DNA of 64,000 bases. It comes from CALKWS01 sp051020515. Lineage in GTDB: Bacteria > Actinomycetota > Actinomycetes > Actinomycetales > Beutenbergiaceae. Location of the stretch: NCBI RefSeq assembly GCF_051020515.1, contig NZ_CP194857.1, positions 2,914,001 through 2,978,000 on the forward strand, given 5' to 3'. The notes beneath the pieces are model-generated. The model saw only the letters and a list, made by a program, of their open reading frames with translations. It was not told the DNA's origin and did not search any database. Positions 1-8,487 of this stretch are shown piece by piece; position 1 is the stretch's first letter; each line of letters begins with the position of its first letter. Made by a program: the position numbers and the translations under genes.

Positions 1-528
1 CAGGCCGTGCTGGACGAGCACCAGGTGGACATCCTGGTCAACAACGCCGGGGTCCAGGCCCGCCACTCCGCGGTCGACTTCCCGATGCAGGACTGGGAGC
101 GGGTGATCGACATCAACCTGCGCGCGGTGTTCCAGTTGTGCCAGGACTTCGGGCGCCCGATGCTGCAGCGCGGTGAGGGCAAGATCATCAACATCGCCTC
201 GCTGACCTCCTTCCAGGGCGGGCTGAACATCCCCGCCTACGCCGCCAGCAAGGGCGCGGTGGCGCAACTGACCAAGTCGCTGTGCAACGAGTGGGCCGGG
301 CAAGGCGTGAACGTCAACGCGCTCGCACCGGGTTACATCGCCACCGACATCAACGCGGAGTTGCGCGACGACGAAGCCCGTTACGCCGAGTTGTCCGGGC
401 GCATCCCCGCCGGGCGTTGGGGCACCCCGGCCGATATCGGCCACGCGGTGGTGTTCCTGGCCTCCCCAGGGGCCTCATACGTGCACGGTGAGGTGCTCGT
501 CGTCGACGGTGGGTGGATGGCCCACTGA
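1..528 (+). CDS. kduD: 2-deoxy-D-gluconate 3-dehydrogenase (KduD-type SDR), 5' end outside window
   Basis: This is the C-terminal part (about 175 residues) of a classical short-chain dehydrogenase; the start and the N-terminal glycine-rich NAD-binding loop lie left of the window. Visible are the NNAG motif (LVNNAGV), the catalytic Ser followed by YAASK (Tyr and Lys), the NALAPGYIATD segment and a C-terminal VDGGW. The run IINIASLTSFQGG and the RIPAGRWG block closely match KduD, which in pectin and uronate breakdown interconverts 2-dehydro-3-deoxy-D-gluconate and its 2,5-diketo form. It is convergent with the minus-strand catabolic genes that follow. The sugar-acid role fits the neighbouring cycloisomerase-like enolase. 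The exact substrate is inferred. Confidence 0.8.
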   Translation, partial: QAVLDEHQVDILVNNAGVQARHSAVDFPMQDWERVIDINLRAVFQLCQDFGRPMLQRGEGKIINIASLTSFQGGLNIPAYAASKGAVAQLTKSLCNEWAGQGVNVNALAPGYIATDINAELRDDEARYAELSGRIPAGRWGTPADIGHAVVFLASPGASYVHGEVLVVDGGWMAH

Positions 529-546
529 GCTCCGGGCGCCCGGGCC

Positions 547-973
547 TTACATCTTCTCGCCGGGTAAGGCGCTGGCCTGCTCGATCCACGAGCGCAGTTG
601 CGCCTCGTCCACGTCCTCGTCCTGGCCGATGTCGAGGTAGCGGACCTCCGGGTGCTTCGAGGCCTTCGGCGGCACCGGATCCAGTGAGGTGCCCTTGAGG
701 AACTGCACCTGCACGTACCTGGTGTAGCACCGGAAGGAAGGAGAGGAAGTAGCCCTCATCCCCGCTGCCGTAGAACGGCTGGTTCCATTTCACCGCCTTC
801 CGTACCTGCGGCACGGCCTCGCCGATCAGGTCATCGAGGCGGCGGCCGATCTGGTGCTTCCAGCCGGGCATGGCGCGGATGTAGTCCTGCACCGGTCCGT
901 CGCCCTCGCCCTTGGGGATCTGCGGGTTTCCACCAGACAGGAGCCGCGGTCCGGTGTTGTCATCGTCAGACAT
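547..973 (-). CDS. DUF1801 family protein, reading frame broken
   Basis: About 142 residues when the two frames are joined. The N-terminal half (PVQDYIRAMPGWK, then RKAVKWNQPFYG) and the C-terminal half (YVQVQFLKGTSLDPVPP, KHPEVRYLDI) are both typical of the DUF1801/YdhG-like family of small alpha-beta proteins, some called iron chaperones; biochemical function is unclear. The break is at about 733-745, where the minus strand reads ccttccttcc. Removing one copy of the 4-base unit rejoins the frames as YFLSFRCYTRY, as expected for the family. It is the last gene of the minus-strand series. Confidence 0.7.
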
Positions 974-1033
974 GTCTCACCTCCGTGCCCCGGCCGTGCC
1001 CCTGGGCGGCACGACGCCGGTACGGCCCGGATG

Positions 1034-1772
1034 CTACGCCAGGTGAGCGCCGCCGTCGACGGGCACCACGGTGCCGGTGACGTAGTCCTGCCCCAGCAGC
1101 GCCAGGCAGGCCTGCGCCACGTCCTGCGGCGTACCGGTCCTGCCCAGCAGTGACCGGGCGGCCGCGCCCTCACGGGCCTGTGGCCACCGCGCGGTCCACC
1201 GGGTGTCGATGAAACCCGGTGCCACCGCGTTGACGCGCACGGTCGGCGCCAGTGCCTTGGCGAGCAACTTCGTGGTGTGGTTCAGGGAGGCCTTCATCGC
1301 CGCATAGGGAATGGAACTACCCCTGGGTTCCACCCCGGCGATCGAGGTGATGTTGATGATGCTGCCGCCACCCCTGCTGCTGCATCAGTGGCGCGCACTC
1401 CTGGACCATGTGCCACGCGCCGAGCACGTTGCCCTGCAGCATCGCCGTCCAGACTTCATCGGTGGCCGAGGCGAGGTCGTCGTGGGCGATCTGCCTTGTC
1501 ACCCCGGCGTTGTTCACCAGGATGTCCACCCGGCCCCAGCGCTCGACCGCGGCCCGGGCCAGGTCGGCAGCCTCGCCGGGCACGGTGACGTCGGCGCGCA
1601 GGTAAGCGGCGTCGTCGTACTGCGTGGTGAGATCCGGGCCCTCCCAGTCGCTGGACCTGGAGTTGCACAGTACCCGGGCGCCCCGGTCCAGCAAGGCTCG
1701 CGCAATTGCGTAGCCGATCCCGGTGGTCGAGCCGGTCACGATCGCGGTCAGGCCGTCGAATTGGTGTGGCAC
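1034..1772 (-). CDS. SDR family oxidoreductase, single-base frameshift
   Basis: Classical SDR of about 246 residues starting at GTG 1772. It has the TGSTTGIG cofactor loop near the N-terminus, NNAGV, the catalytic YAAMK (Tyr, Lys), NAVAPGFIDTR and VDGGAHL at the end. The frame breaks at the C4 run 1371-1374; deleting one base restores GGGSIINITSIAGV and joins both halves. The gene lies 32 bases behind the cycloisomerase-like enolase gene, so it is probably co-transcribed and could oxidise a sugar or sugar-acid hydroxyl. Substrate cannot be read from the sequence. Confidence 0.78.
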
Positions 1773-1804
1773 GTGCTGCTCCGTTCTTCAGGCGGCGGAC
1801 TGGC

Positions 1805-2993
1805 TCAGCGACTCACCGTGGCCGAGGCCGTGGTGTAGTGGCGGAGCACATCCTCGTCGATCTGCACACCCAGCCCCGGACCTTGCGGCACCGCGACCGA
1901 GCCGTCGGTGAGGGGGAACCCCTCGGTGAGCAGGTCATCGCGAAGGGCGTTGGGGCTGCGGTCGTACTCGATCACCGGGGCGTTCTCCAGCGGAACCGGG
2001 GCGTAGGTGTGCGGCGTCGCAGGGATGACGGCGAGGGCATGGGTGGCAGCGGCCAGCGCCACTCCCGAACCCCACACGTGCGGCACGGTGAGCACCCCGA
2101 AACTGCTCGCCAGCGCGAGCACCTTGGTGAACTCGCTGAACCCGCCCATGGCGCAGATATCGGGTTGGATGATGTCCACGCACCCGTGCGTGAGCAGGCT
2201 GCGGAAGCCGTACCGGGTGAACTCCGCCTCCCCGCCGGCGATCGGGACGTCCACGGCATCGCGCACCCGGCGGTAGCCGTCCCGGTCCTCGGGGACCACG
2301 GGCTCCTCGAACCACAACACCCCCTGGTCCTCCAGTGCCCGGCCCATCCGGATGGCGGTGGCGGCGTTGTAGGCGTGGTTGGCATCCACGAGCAGAGCGA
2401 TCTCGGTGCCGATGCTCTCGCGCACCACCGCCACCCGCTGGGCATCCAGGGCCACCGGCAACAGACCGATCTTGACCTTCAGCGCGTTGAACCCACTGCC
2501 CACGTAGGTCTGGGCCTGCTCGCGCAGTTCGGCGATCGCGGCGGCCTGGTCGGCGTAGCGGTCGCTGTAGTACCCGCCGGTGGCGTAGGCACCGACCCTG
2601 TCCCGGTGCGCCCCTCCCAGCAGTGCGTGCACCGGTCGGTCCAGCGACTTGCCCCAGACGTCCCACAGGGCGATGTCCAGTGCGCTGATCGCCTCGATGT
2701 AGGTGCCCTTGCGACCGAAGTCGCGGCTGAAGGCGTACAAACTCCTCCCACAGGCGCACCGGCTGGTCGGCCCGGCGCCCGATCAGCAGCGGACCGAGCA
2801 CGTGCTCGATGGCGGCGGCCACCGGTTCGGCCGGGCCGTACTGTCCGCCCTCACCCCACCCCACCAGGCCATCGGTGGTCACCACCCGCACCAGCAGGCT
2901 CTTGCGCTCACCGAAAGCGGCCTGGGAGGAGTAGAACCGCTGCTCGCCCAGCGGCACGCGCAGGATATGGGTCGAGATCTCGGCGATATCCAT
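1805..2993 (-). CDS. Enolase-superfamily sugar-acid cycloisomerase (galactarolactone cycloisomerase-like), frameshifted
   Basis: About 396 residues, starting at ATG 2993. It has an N-terminal capping domain and a C-terminal barrel with the mandelate-racemase-type machinery: LKVKIG (Lys-x-Lys), VDANHAY (Asp metal ligand), WFEEPVVPE (Glu ligand), AGGE (third ligand), IIQPDI and PHVWGSG (His general base). The segments GGFSEF, PHVWG and the ending GPGLGVQI resemble Agrobacterium D-galactarolactone cycloisomerase, which opens aldaro-lactones. The frame is broken at the AAA run 2739-2741; removing one base gives EELYAFSRDFGRKG, the expected family sequence. It starts 11 bases after the MaoC stop codon. 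Another acid-sugar dehydratase activity remains possible. Confidence 0.8.
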
Positions 2994-3004
2994 AACCGGC
3001 TCCC

Positions 3005-3430
3005 TCAGTCCCGGTAGCAGTACAGGACGTGCACGGCCACCATGCACAACCGGCCGTCCTCGGTGCTGGCCCGGACCTGGCAGTAGGCGGTCTGCTTCTC
3101 GGGGTTCACCGACTCCACCTCGTACTGGACCCGCACGGTCTGGCCCAGGAACACCGGCGCGAGGAAGCGGACCTTGTCATACCCGTAGGACAGCGCCGTC
3201 AGCCCGTGGTCGGCGCACAGTTTCGACGCCGCGGTCGAGGCCAGCGACAACGTCAGCGCCCCGTGCGCCACGCGCTGGCCCTCGGGGCGGGCCCGCATGT
3301 ACTCGGCGTCGATGTGCTGCGGGGCGAAGTCGCCGGTGAGGCCGGCGAAGAGCGTCACATCGGTCTCCCCGACGGTCTTGCGGAACTCCGCCCGTGCCCC
3401 CACCGGGGGGAGCCAGGTGCGCTCAGACAT
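3005..3430 (-). CDS. MaoC-like (R)-enoyl-CoA hydratase
   Basis: 141 residues, a single hot-dog domain. The hydratase motif reads TGDFAPQHID: the catalytic Asp and His of the GDxNPxH consensus are kept, while the usual Asn is Ala. Small MaoC proteins of this length hydrate short-chain enoyl-CoA. The start overlaps the end of the acyl-CoA dehydrogenase gene by 8 bases, and the enolase-superfamily gene follows after 11 bases, so it belongs to the same transcript. Together with the dehydrogenase it suggests oxidation of a CoA thioester followed by hydration. Confidence 0.82.
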   Translation of the reverse strand: MSERTWLPPVGARAEFRKTVGETDVTLFAGLTGDFAPQHIDAEYMRARPEGQRVAHGALTLSLASTAASKLCADHGLTALSYGYDKVRFLAPVFLGQTVRVQYEVESVNPEKQTAYCQVRASTEDGRLCMVAVHVLYCYRD

Positions 3431-4532
3431 GGGTGAACTCCTTCACTGCCCGGCGGCCGAGCATCGTCTCGTGGATCTCGCTGGTGCCATCGAAGATCTG
3501 CATGACCTTGGCGTCGTTGTGCAGTTGCCATACCTGGGCGTCCTGGGCCAGGCCCGCGGCGCCGAAGATCTGCATCGCCTCGTCGGTGTGCCGGCGGGCG
3601 GCGTCGGAGGCGAACAGCTTCGCCATCGAGATCAGGTCCCGGTCGCCTCCGGGCTGGTCGGCGAACGAGGCCACCGCGGCCAGGGTGAGCTCGCGGGCGG
3701 CCCGGTAGTCGGTCCACATCCGGCCCAGTTTGATCTGGATGCTCGGCAGCGCACTGAGCGGTTTGCCGAACGCCTCGCGCGAGCCGGCGCGCCCGGTGCC
3801 CAGTTCCAGCGCGCGGTACATGAGCCCGCAGGAGTAGGAGGCTGCCTCGATGCGGGCCAGGTTCAACCCGTCCATCATCCCCGCAAAGCCGTCACAGGTG
3901 AGCAGGTTCTGGGCCGGAACGACGACGTCGGTGAACTCCAGGGTGCCGTTGGGCATGCCCAGCACGCCGGACAGCGCCGGTCCGGGTGCGCCGGTTGCGC
4001 CGGGGGAGTCCATCTCCACCACGAGGGCGATCGTGTCGGCGTCGCGCCCGTCATGGCCCTCCTTGGCCAGCACGATCACGTAGTCCGAGACCGGGGCAAG
4101 GCCGATCCAGCTCTTGGACCCGTTCAGGACGTACTCATCCCCGCGGCGCACCGCCACGGTGCGCATGGCCCGCACGTCGGTGCCCGCATGCGGTTCGGTC
4201 ATGGCGAACCCGCCGAAGGCTTCCGCCCGCTTGGTTGCCTCCAGGTACTTCCGGCGCACCCGGGGCTGGGCGTACTTGGCGAGCAGGTAGGCGTGCAGCC
4301 GGGCCACGCTGGTGGCCACGGCCAGGCCCGGCATCACCCGGGCCAGGCGTTCGCTGGTCTCGTGCACGAGCAGCCCGCGGTCGAGGTTGAGCTCCTCGCC
4401 GTCGAACAGCAGCGACTGCAGGCCGAGGTCGGCCAGCTCGTGCAAGGCTCCGGGGAAGAAGTCGGTGCCGTAGCACGGCAGCCGCTCGGCGCACCAGGTC
4501 TCTAGCCGGGCGAGAAGTTGTGCCTCATCCAT
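3423..4532 (-). CDS. Acyl-CoA dehydrogenase family protein
   Basis: 369 residues, three-domain FAD acyl-CoA dehydrogenase. The middle-domain motif FAMTEPHAGTD and the SKSWIGLAP strand are clear, and the C-terminal helical domain ends MQIFDGTSEIHETMLGRR. In the usual motif YEGTSE the first Glu is the catalytic base; here that position is Asp (FDGTSE). I chose ATG 4532 because the family N-terminus begins there; an open frame continues upstream only because it coincides with a frame of the neighbouring hydratase gene. It is coupled to MaoC by an 8-base overlap. Substrate unknown. Confidence 0.85.
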   Translation of the reverse strand: MDEAQLLARLETWCAERLPCYGTDFFPGALHELADLGLQSLLFDGEELNLDRGLLVHETSERLARVMPGLAVATSVARLHAYLLAKYAQPRVRRKYLEATKRAEAFGGFAMTEPHAGTDVRAMRTVAVRRGDEYVLNGSKSWIGLAPVSDYVIVLAKEGHDGRDADTIALVVEMDSPGATGAPGPALSGVLGMPNGTLEFTDVVVPAQNLLTCDGFAGMMDGLNLARIEAASYSCGLMYRALELGTGRAGSREAFGKPLSALPSIQIKLGRMWTDYRAARELTLAAVASFADQPGGDRDLISMAKLFASDAARRHTDEAMQIFGAAGLAQDAQVWQLHNDAKVMQIFDGTSEIHETMLGRRAVKEFTHV

Positions 4533-4624
4533 GGGTTCTCCTTCCGGGACGTTCCCGGCGCATCCTCGCCAGGGTTCCCCGCGGTCATATCGGCCTCGCG
4601 GCCGGATCGGCTCCCCGGATTTGC

Positions 4625-4643
4625 CCCCCGCCTCGGGCGGGGG
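4625..4643 (-). terminator. GC-rich intercistronic hairpin
   Basis: An 8-bp stem (ccccgcc-type against ggcgggg-type) with a 3-base loop lies in the 152-base gap between the hydratase and acyl-CoA dehydrogenase genes. There is no T-run, so it may be an mRNA-stabilising or partial-termination element rather than a true terminator. Confidence 0.3.
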
Positions 4644-4684
4644 AGTTCCTGCGGTCCCTCCGGGGACAGGGCCCGCACGGGGTG

Positions 4685-5459
4685 TCAGAAGTCGGCCGTG
4701 GCCGCCCCGAAGTAGTCGGTGCCCAGTAACGCCGCCACGTATCCGGTCTCGGCGGCGGCGTGTACGCCGGCTGGATCCTCCCGGGCGTTCAGCAGCGTCT
4801 TGGCGTGCCCCACGGCGGCCGCACTGGTCCGCTCCAGCAGCCCGATCAGTTCGGCGACCCGGGCGCCCAGGGCGGCCTCGTCGTCGTGCACGCTGCTGAC
4901 CAGGCCCAGCCGCGCGGCCGCATCGGCTCCGATCAACTCCCCGGTCAGGACCAGTTCCCTGGCCTTGGCCGGACCGACGGCCTCGGCCAACCGCCATGTT
5001 CCGCCCCAACCGGGGAGCACCCCCACCTTGACCTCCGGAAGGCCCAGGCGGGCGCCGGCCACCGCCACCCGGATGTCGCAGGCCAGGGCCAGTTCCAGCC
5101 CGCCGCCCAACGCCACCCCGTTGATCGCGGCGATCACCGGCACCGGCAGGGCACGCAACCGGGCAAAGAGGCGATGCCCGCCCATGTTGTCCGCGTGGAA
5201 CTGCGTGCCACCGGCGGACTTGACCTGTTTCAGGTCCGCCCCCCGCGCTGAACGCACGCGAGCCGGCCCCGGTGATCACCAGCGCGCGTATCGGCTCATC
5301 GCCGGTAGCGCCCTCGGTGACCTGATCCAGCACCCGGTCCAACCCGTGCAGGATCTCCCGGTTCAGGGCGTTGAGTTTGCCCTCCCGGTCCAGGCGCACC
5401 CGCACCGCGGAGCCGTCACGTTCGGTCTGCACCAGTGGCGTTCCGGAGTCGATCACCAC
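4685..5459 (-). CDS. Enoyl-CoA hydratase/isomerase (crotonase), single-base frameshift
   Basis: About 257 residues when joined, beginning at GTG 5459 directly next to the dctM stop. Crotonase features: first oxyanion-hole segment SAGADLKQ, second NGVALGGGLELALACD, and LPEVKVGVLPGWGGT. Both catalytic Glu positions (GGGLE and LPE) are present, so a hydratase is plausible. The frame breaks in the C6 run 5239-5244; removing one base restores AFSAGADLKQVK. The neighbours are a TRAP transporter upstream and an acyl-CoA dehydrogenase downstream, pointing to CoA-thioester breakdown of an imported acid. Confidence 0.8.
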
Positions 5460-5460
5460 A

Positions 5461-6747
5461 TCACGTCCCGATCAGGTTCGGCAGGAACAGGACGATCTGG
5501 GGGAAGGCCACGCACAGCACCAGAACCAGGACCATGACGAAGAAGAACGGCATCATGGGTCTGACCGCGGAGAGCACGGGTATCTTCCCGATCGAGGAGG
5601 CCACCAGCAGACACAGGCCCACCGGTGGGGTGATCAGGCCCAGGGCCAGGGTCATCACCGCCACGATCCCGTAGTGCACCGGATCGATCCCGGCCAGCAC
5701 CACGGCCGGCCCCAGCACCGGAATCATGATCGCCATGGCCGGGAGGGCGTCCATGAACAGTCCGATCGCGAACAGGATCAGCACGATCACACCCAGCAGC
5801 GCCCACCCGGGTACCGCATCGACGAGCCCCTGGAAGAGCCGCGGGATCCGGTAGAGGGTCAGCACGTAGGCAAGCATGGTCGCCGCGGCCAGGGCGAACA
5901 GGGCCACGGAGGTAAGTTTGGCCGCCGAGACCAGCACCCGGCCGAGTTCGCGCAGGCTGACGGTGCGGTAGACCACCAGAGCCAGGAACAGCGAGTAGAC
6001 CACCGCCAGTAGCGCCGCCTCGGTGGCGGTCACGAATCCCAGGCGGAACCCGCCCAGCACGATCACGATGATGCCCAGGGCGGGCACCGCCTGCAGGAAC
6101 GTGCGCCCGGCCTCACGGGCCTTGAACGAGGACTCCCGGGGGTAGTTCTTCCGGCGGGCCACGATGTAGGCGGCGATCATCATGCCCACACCCATCATCA
6201 GCCCTGGCACGATCCCGGCCACGAACAACGCCCCGATCGAGGTGTTGGTCAGCGATCCCCAGACGATCAGTTGGATGCTGGGAGGGATCACCGAACTGAT
6301 CACGGCCGAGGCAGCAGTGATACCGACGGTGAAACCGGCCGGATAGCCCCGCTTGATCATCTGCGGGATCAGCACCGAACCGGTTCCGGCCACATCGGCG
6401 GTGGAGGACCCGGACATACCGGAGAACCCGATCGAGGCACCGACGTTGACGATGCCCAGACCACCGCGGATCCAGCCCACCGTCGCCCGGGCGAAGTCGA
6501 TGAGTTTCTCGGTGATCCCCGAGGCGGTCATGATCGCCGCGGCGAAGATGAAGAACGGGACCGCCAACAGGATGAAGGAGTCCAGCCCCGCATACATCCG
6601 CTGCACCATCAACTCGGTGCTGAGCTGGGGATGCAGCAGCAGGAACGGCGCGCACGCCAGCAACAGCCCGAATGCCACCGGCACCCGCAGCGCGCTGGCC
6701 AGCAGGAAGATGGTGAGGATGATGATCATGACGGCCATCGCACTCAT
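5461..6747 (-). CDS. dctM: TRAP transporter large permease (DctM)
   Basis: 428 residues and about 12 hydrophobic segments, the length and pattern of the TRAP large membrane subunit. It has the signature stretches FGMSG-like IGFSGMSGSSTADVAG, SAVISSVIPPS and the C-terminal ITPPVGLCL. It drives sodium- or proton-coupled uptake of an organic acid with DctQ and the binding protein. Its start overlaps the dctQ stop (ATGA, 6744-6747). The gene is intact, unlike dctP and dctQ. Substrate is not determinable; an organic or sugar acid is likely from the class. Confidence 0.92.
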   Translation of the reverse strand: MSAMAVMIIILTIFLLASALRVPVAFGLLLACAPFLLLHPQLSTELMVQRMYAGLDSFILLAVPFFIFAAAIMTASGITEKLIDFARATVGWIRGGLGIVNVGASIGFSGMSGSSTADVAGTGSVLIPQMIKRGYPAGFTVGITAASAVISSVIPPSIQLIVWGSLTNTSIGALFVAGIVPGLMMGVGMMIAAYIVARRKNYPRESSFKAREAGRTFLQAVPALGIIVIVLGGFRLGFVTATEAALLAVVYSLFLALVVYRTVSLRELGRVLVSAAKLTSVALFALAAATMLAYVLTLYRIPRLFQGLVDAVPGWALLGVIVLILFAIGLFMDALPAMAIMIPVLGPAVVLAGIDPVHYGIVAVMTLALGLITPPVGLCLLVASSIGKIPVLSAVRPMMPFFFVMVLVLVLCVAFPQIVLFLPNLIGT

Positions 6748-7312
6748 CGCACCTCACCCCCCTTGGTTCCCTCGTTCGGGTGCGTGGTCTCGCTCGTGAT
6801 CGGCTCGATCAGGGCTCCCTCGTCGAGCCGAAGACCGCCCTTGTCCGGCCGGCGCATGCCTTCCCACCAGACCTCGATGGAGAACAGCATCATGAGGATC
6901 GAGGAGACCATCGGGGCGGTGAAGGTATACACCAGCGACATCCCCGAGGTAGTGGAGGTCCGCCCCGTGCCGGTCTCGACGAAGGACACGCTCCCGATGA
7001 ACAACACCACCGCGATCACGGTGACCAGGGCCAGGCCCAGCGTGATGATGACACGCTGGGCCCGGTCCCCGATGCTCTTGGGGATCAGGTCGATCAGGAA
7101 GTGCTCCGAGGTGCGTACCCCCACCGCTGCGCCGAGGAAGACCAACCAGATGAGGCACATCCGGGCGATCTCCTCGGTCCACAGCGCGCGGGTGAGGAAG
7201 GGCAGGTACCTGCCCAGGATCTGGTACGCGACGACGGCGACCATCCCGCCAGCGCAAAGGCGCTGAGGGCGACCGCGACCTTGTAGAGCGCGTCGGTGAG
7301 ACGCCGAAGCAT
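6744..7312 (-). CDS. dctQ: TRAP transporter small permease (DctQ), single-base frameshift
   Basis: About 190 residues with four membrane segments (near the N-terminus, then around LTRALWTEEIARMCLIW, VIITLGLALVTVIAVV and MVSSILMMLF). The WTEEIAR segment is typical of DctQ. Start ATG 7312 overlaps the dctP stop codon (ATGA). The frame is interrupted at the CCC run 7245-7247; adding one base gives FALAGMVAVVAYQILGRY. The C-terminal tail is long and charged. It forms the membrane complex with DctM. Confidence 0.82.
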
Positions 7313-8372
7313 CAGCCCTCCGAACGCAGCGCGATGATCTGCTCGAGGGTGTCCACCGCGTCCCACTGCTCGGCGTAGTCGTACCAGACGTCCTCGACGG
7401 CGTCCTGGACACCCGAGGTGTCCACGTCGATGACCTCCACGCCATCACGCGAGGCGAGGTCGTCGAGCATCTCACCATCGACCTCGGACTCGAGGTTGCG
7501 CTCGAATTCGCCGGCCTCCTCGGCGGCCTCGATCACCAGCGCGGACAGTTCCTCACCGAGGTTGTCCAGGGTCATCTGGGAGATCAGCAGCGGACGGATG
7601 GTCACCTCGTGGTTGGTCCGCAGGATGTAGGGGGCCACCTCGTAGAACTTCTGGGAGTCGATGAAGACCGCCTCGTTGTCCGCGCCCTCGACGACGCCCT
7701 GCTGCAGTGCGTTGTAGAGCTCGTTGTAGGCCACCACGGTGGGTCCAGGCCGATCGCGGCGAAGGAGTCGGTCAGCACGGCCGAGGGCTGCACGCGAAGC
7801 AGCCGGCCCTCGATGTCGTCGAGGGACTCGGCGGGCTCGGTGAAGAACAGCTGCCGGAAACTACCGCCGAAGTAGGTCAGCGGTCGGGTTCCGGTGGTCT
7901 CGGCCAGGTTCTCGGCCAGTCCGGCGGCGATGTCTCCCTCGATGACGGCGTCGCGCTGTTCCTGGGAGTTGATCAGGAACGGCACCGACAGGATGGACAT
8001 CTCCGGTGCGAACTCACCGATCGAACCGGGGGCGATGATGCCCACGTCGATGGTGCCGGACTGCATGCCCTGGAACATCTCGGTCTCGTTGCCCAGTGCC
8101 GCGTTCGGGTGGGTCTCCACCACTACACGGCCCTCGGTCTTCTCCTCCACCAGTTCGGCGAACCGGTTCAGGCCCTCGTCGAAGGGGGTATCGACGGCCA
8201 GTTGGTGCCCGGCGGTCAGGACGAACTCGGCCTCGGCGCCACCGCCGCCTCGGTTTCCGTTGGTGTCACCGGTGCCGTTGTCGTCGCCGTTGTCGCCGTT
8301 GCATCCGGCCAGTACGAGCGCGGCTGCGGCCGCGGTCGCGACCAGTGCGCGGCGGGTCATGGACTTGGTCAT
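7312..8372 (-). CDS. dctP: TRAP transporter substrate-binding lipoprotein (DctP), single-base frameshift
   Basis: About 353 residues. A lipoprotein signal (hydrophobic Ala/Val run ending LVLAGC) is followed by an acidic Asp/Asn/Gly-rich linker, then the periplasmic-type DctP fold (TAGHQLAVDTPFDEGL, GIIAPGSIGEFAPEM, VPFLI, and LRVQPSAVLTDSFAAIGL). The frame is lost at the GGG run 7741-7743; one added base gives GLDPTVVAYNELYNALQQG, the usual TRAP motif for the carboxylate-contacting region. The C-terminus is intact. It is followed without a gap by dctQ and dctM and presents the substrate outside the membrane. Confidence 0.85.
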
Positions 8373-8425
8373 GGGAGTGAACCTCTCTTGAGTGAGTCTT
8401 CTGTGGGGTGCGTTGTGCGTGGATT

Positions 8426-8458
8426 GGTGCTGGGTTGCTGCTGGGTTGGTGCTGTCTG
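8426..8458. repeat. Three 11-bp tandem repeats upstream of dctP
   Basis: The plus strand reads ggtgctgggtt, gctgctgggtt, ggtgctgtctg in a row. They lie in the 115-base gap between the CoA-transferase gene and dctP. No function is apparent. Confidence 0.5.
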
Positions 8459-8487
8459 GATGGGTCAGAGGATAAGCACGGAAGGGC

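Noticed and set aside
1706..2995. Long plus-strand open frame opposite the cycloisomerase-like gene
   Set aside because: Shadow; the minus-strand frames carry complete enolase-superfamily active-site motifs.
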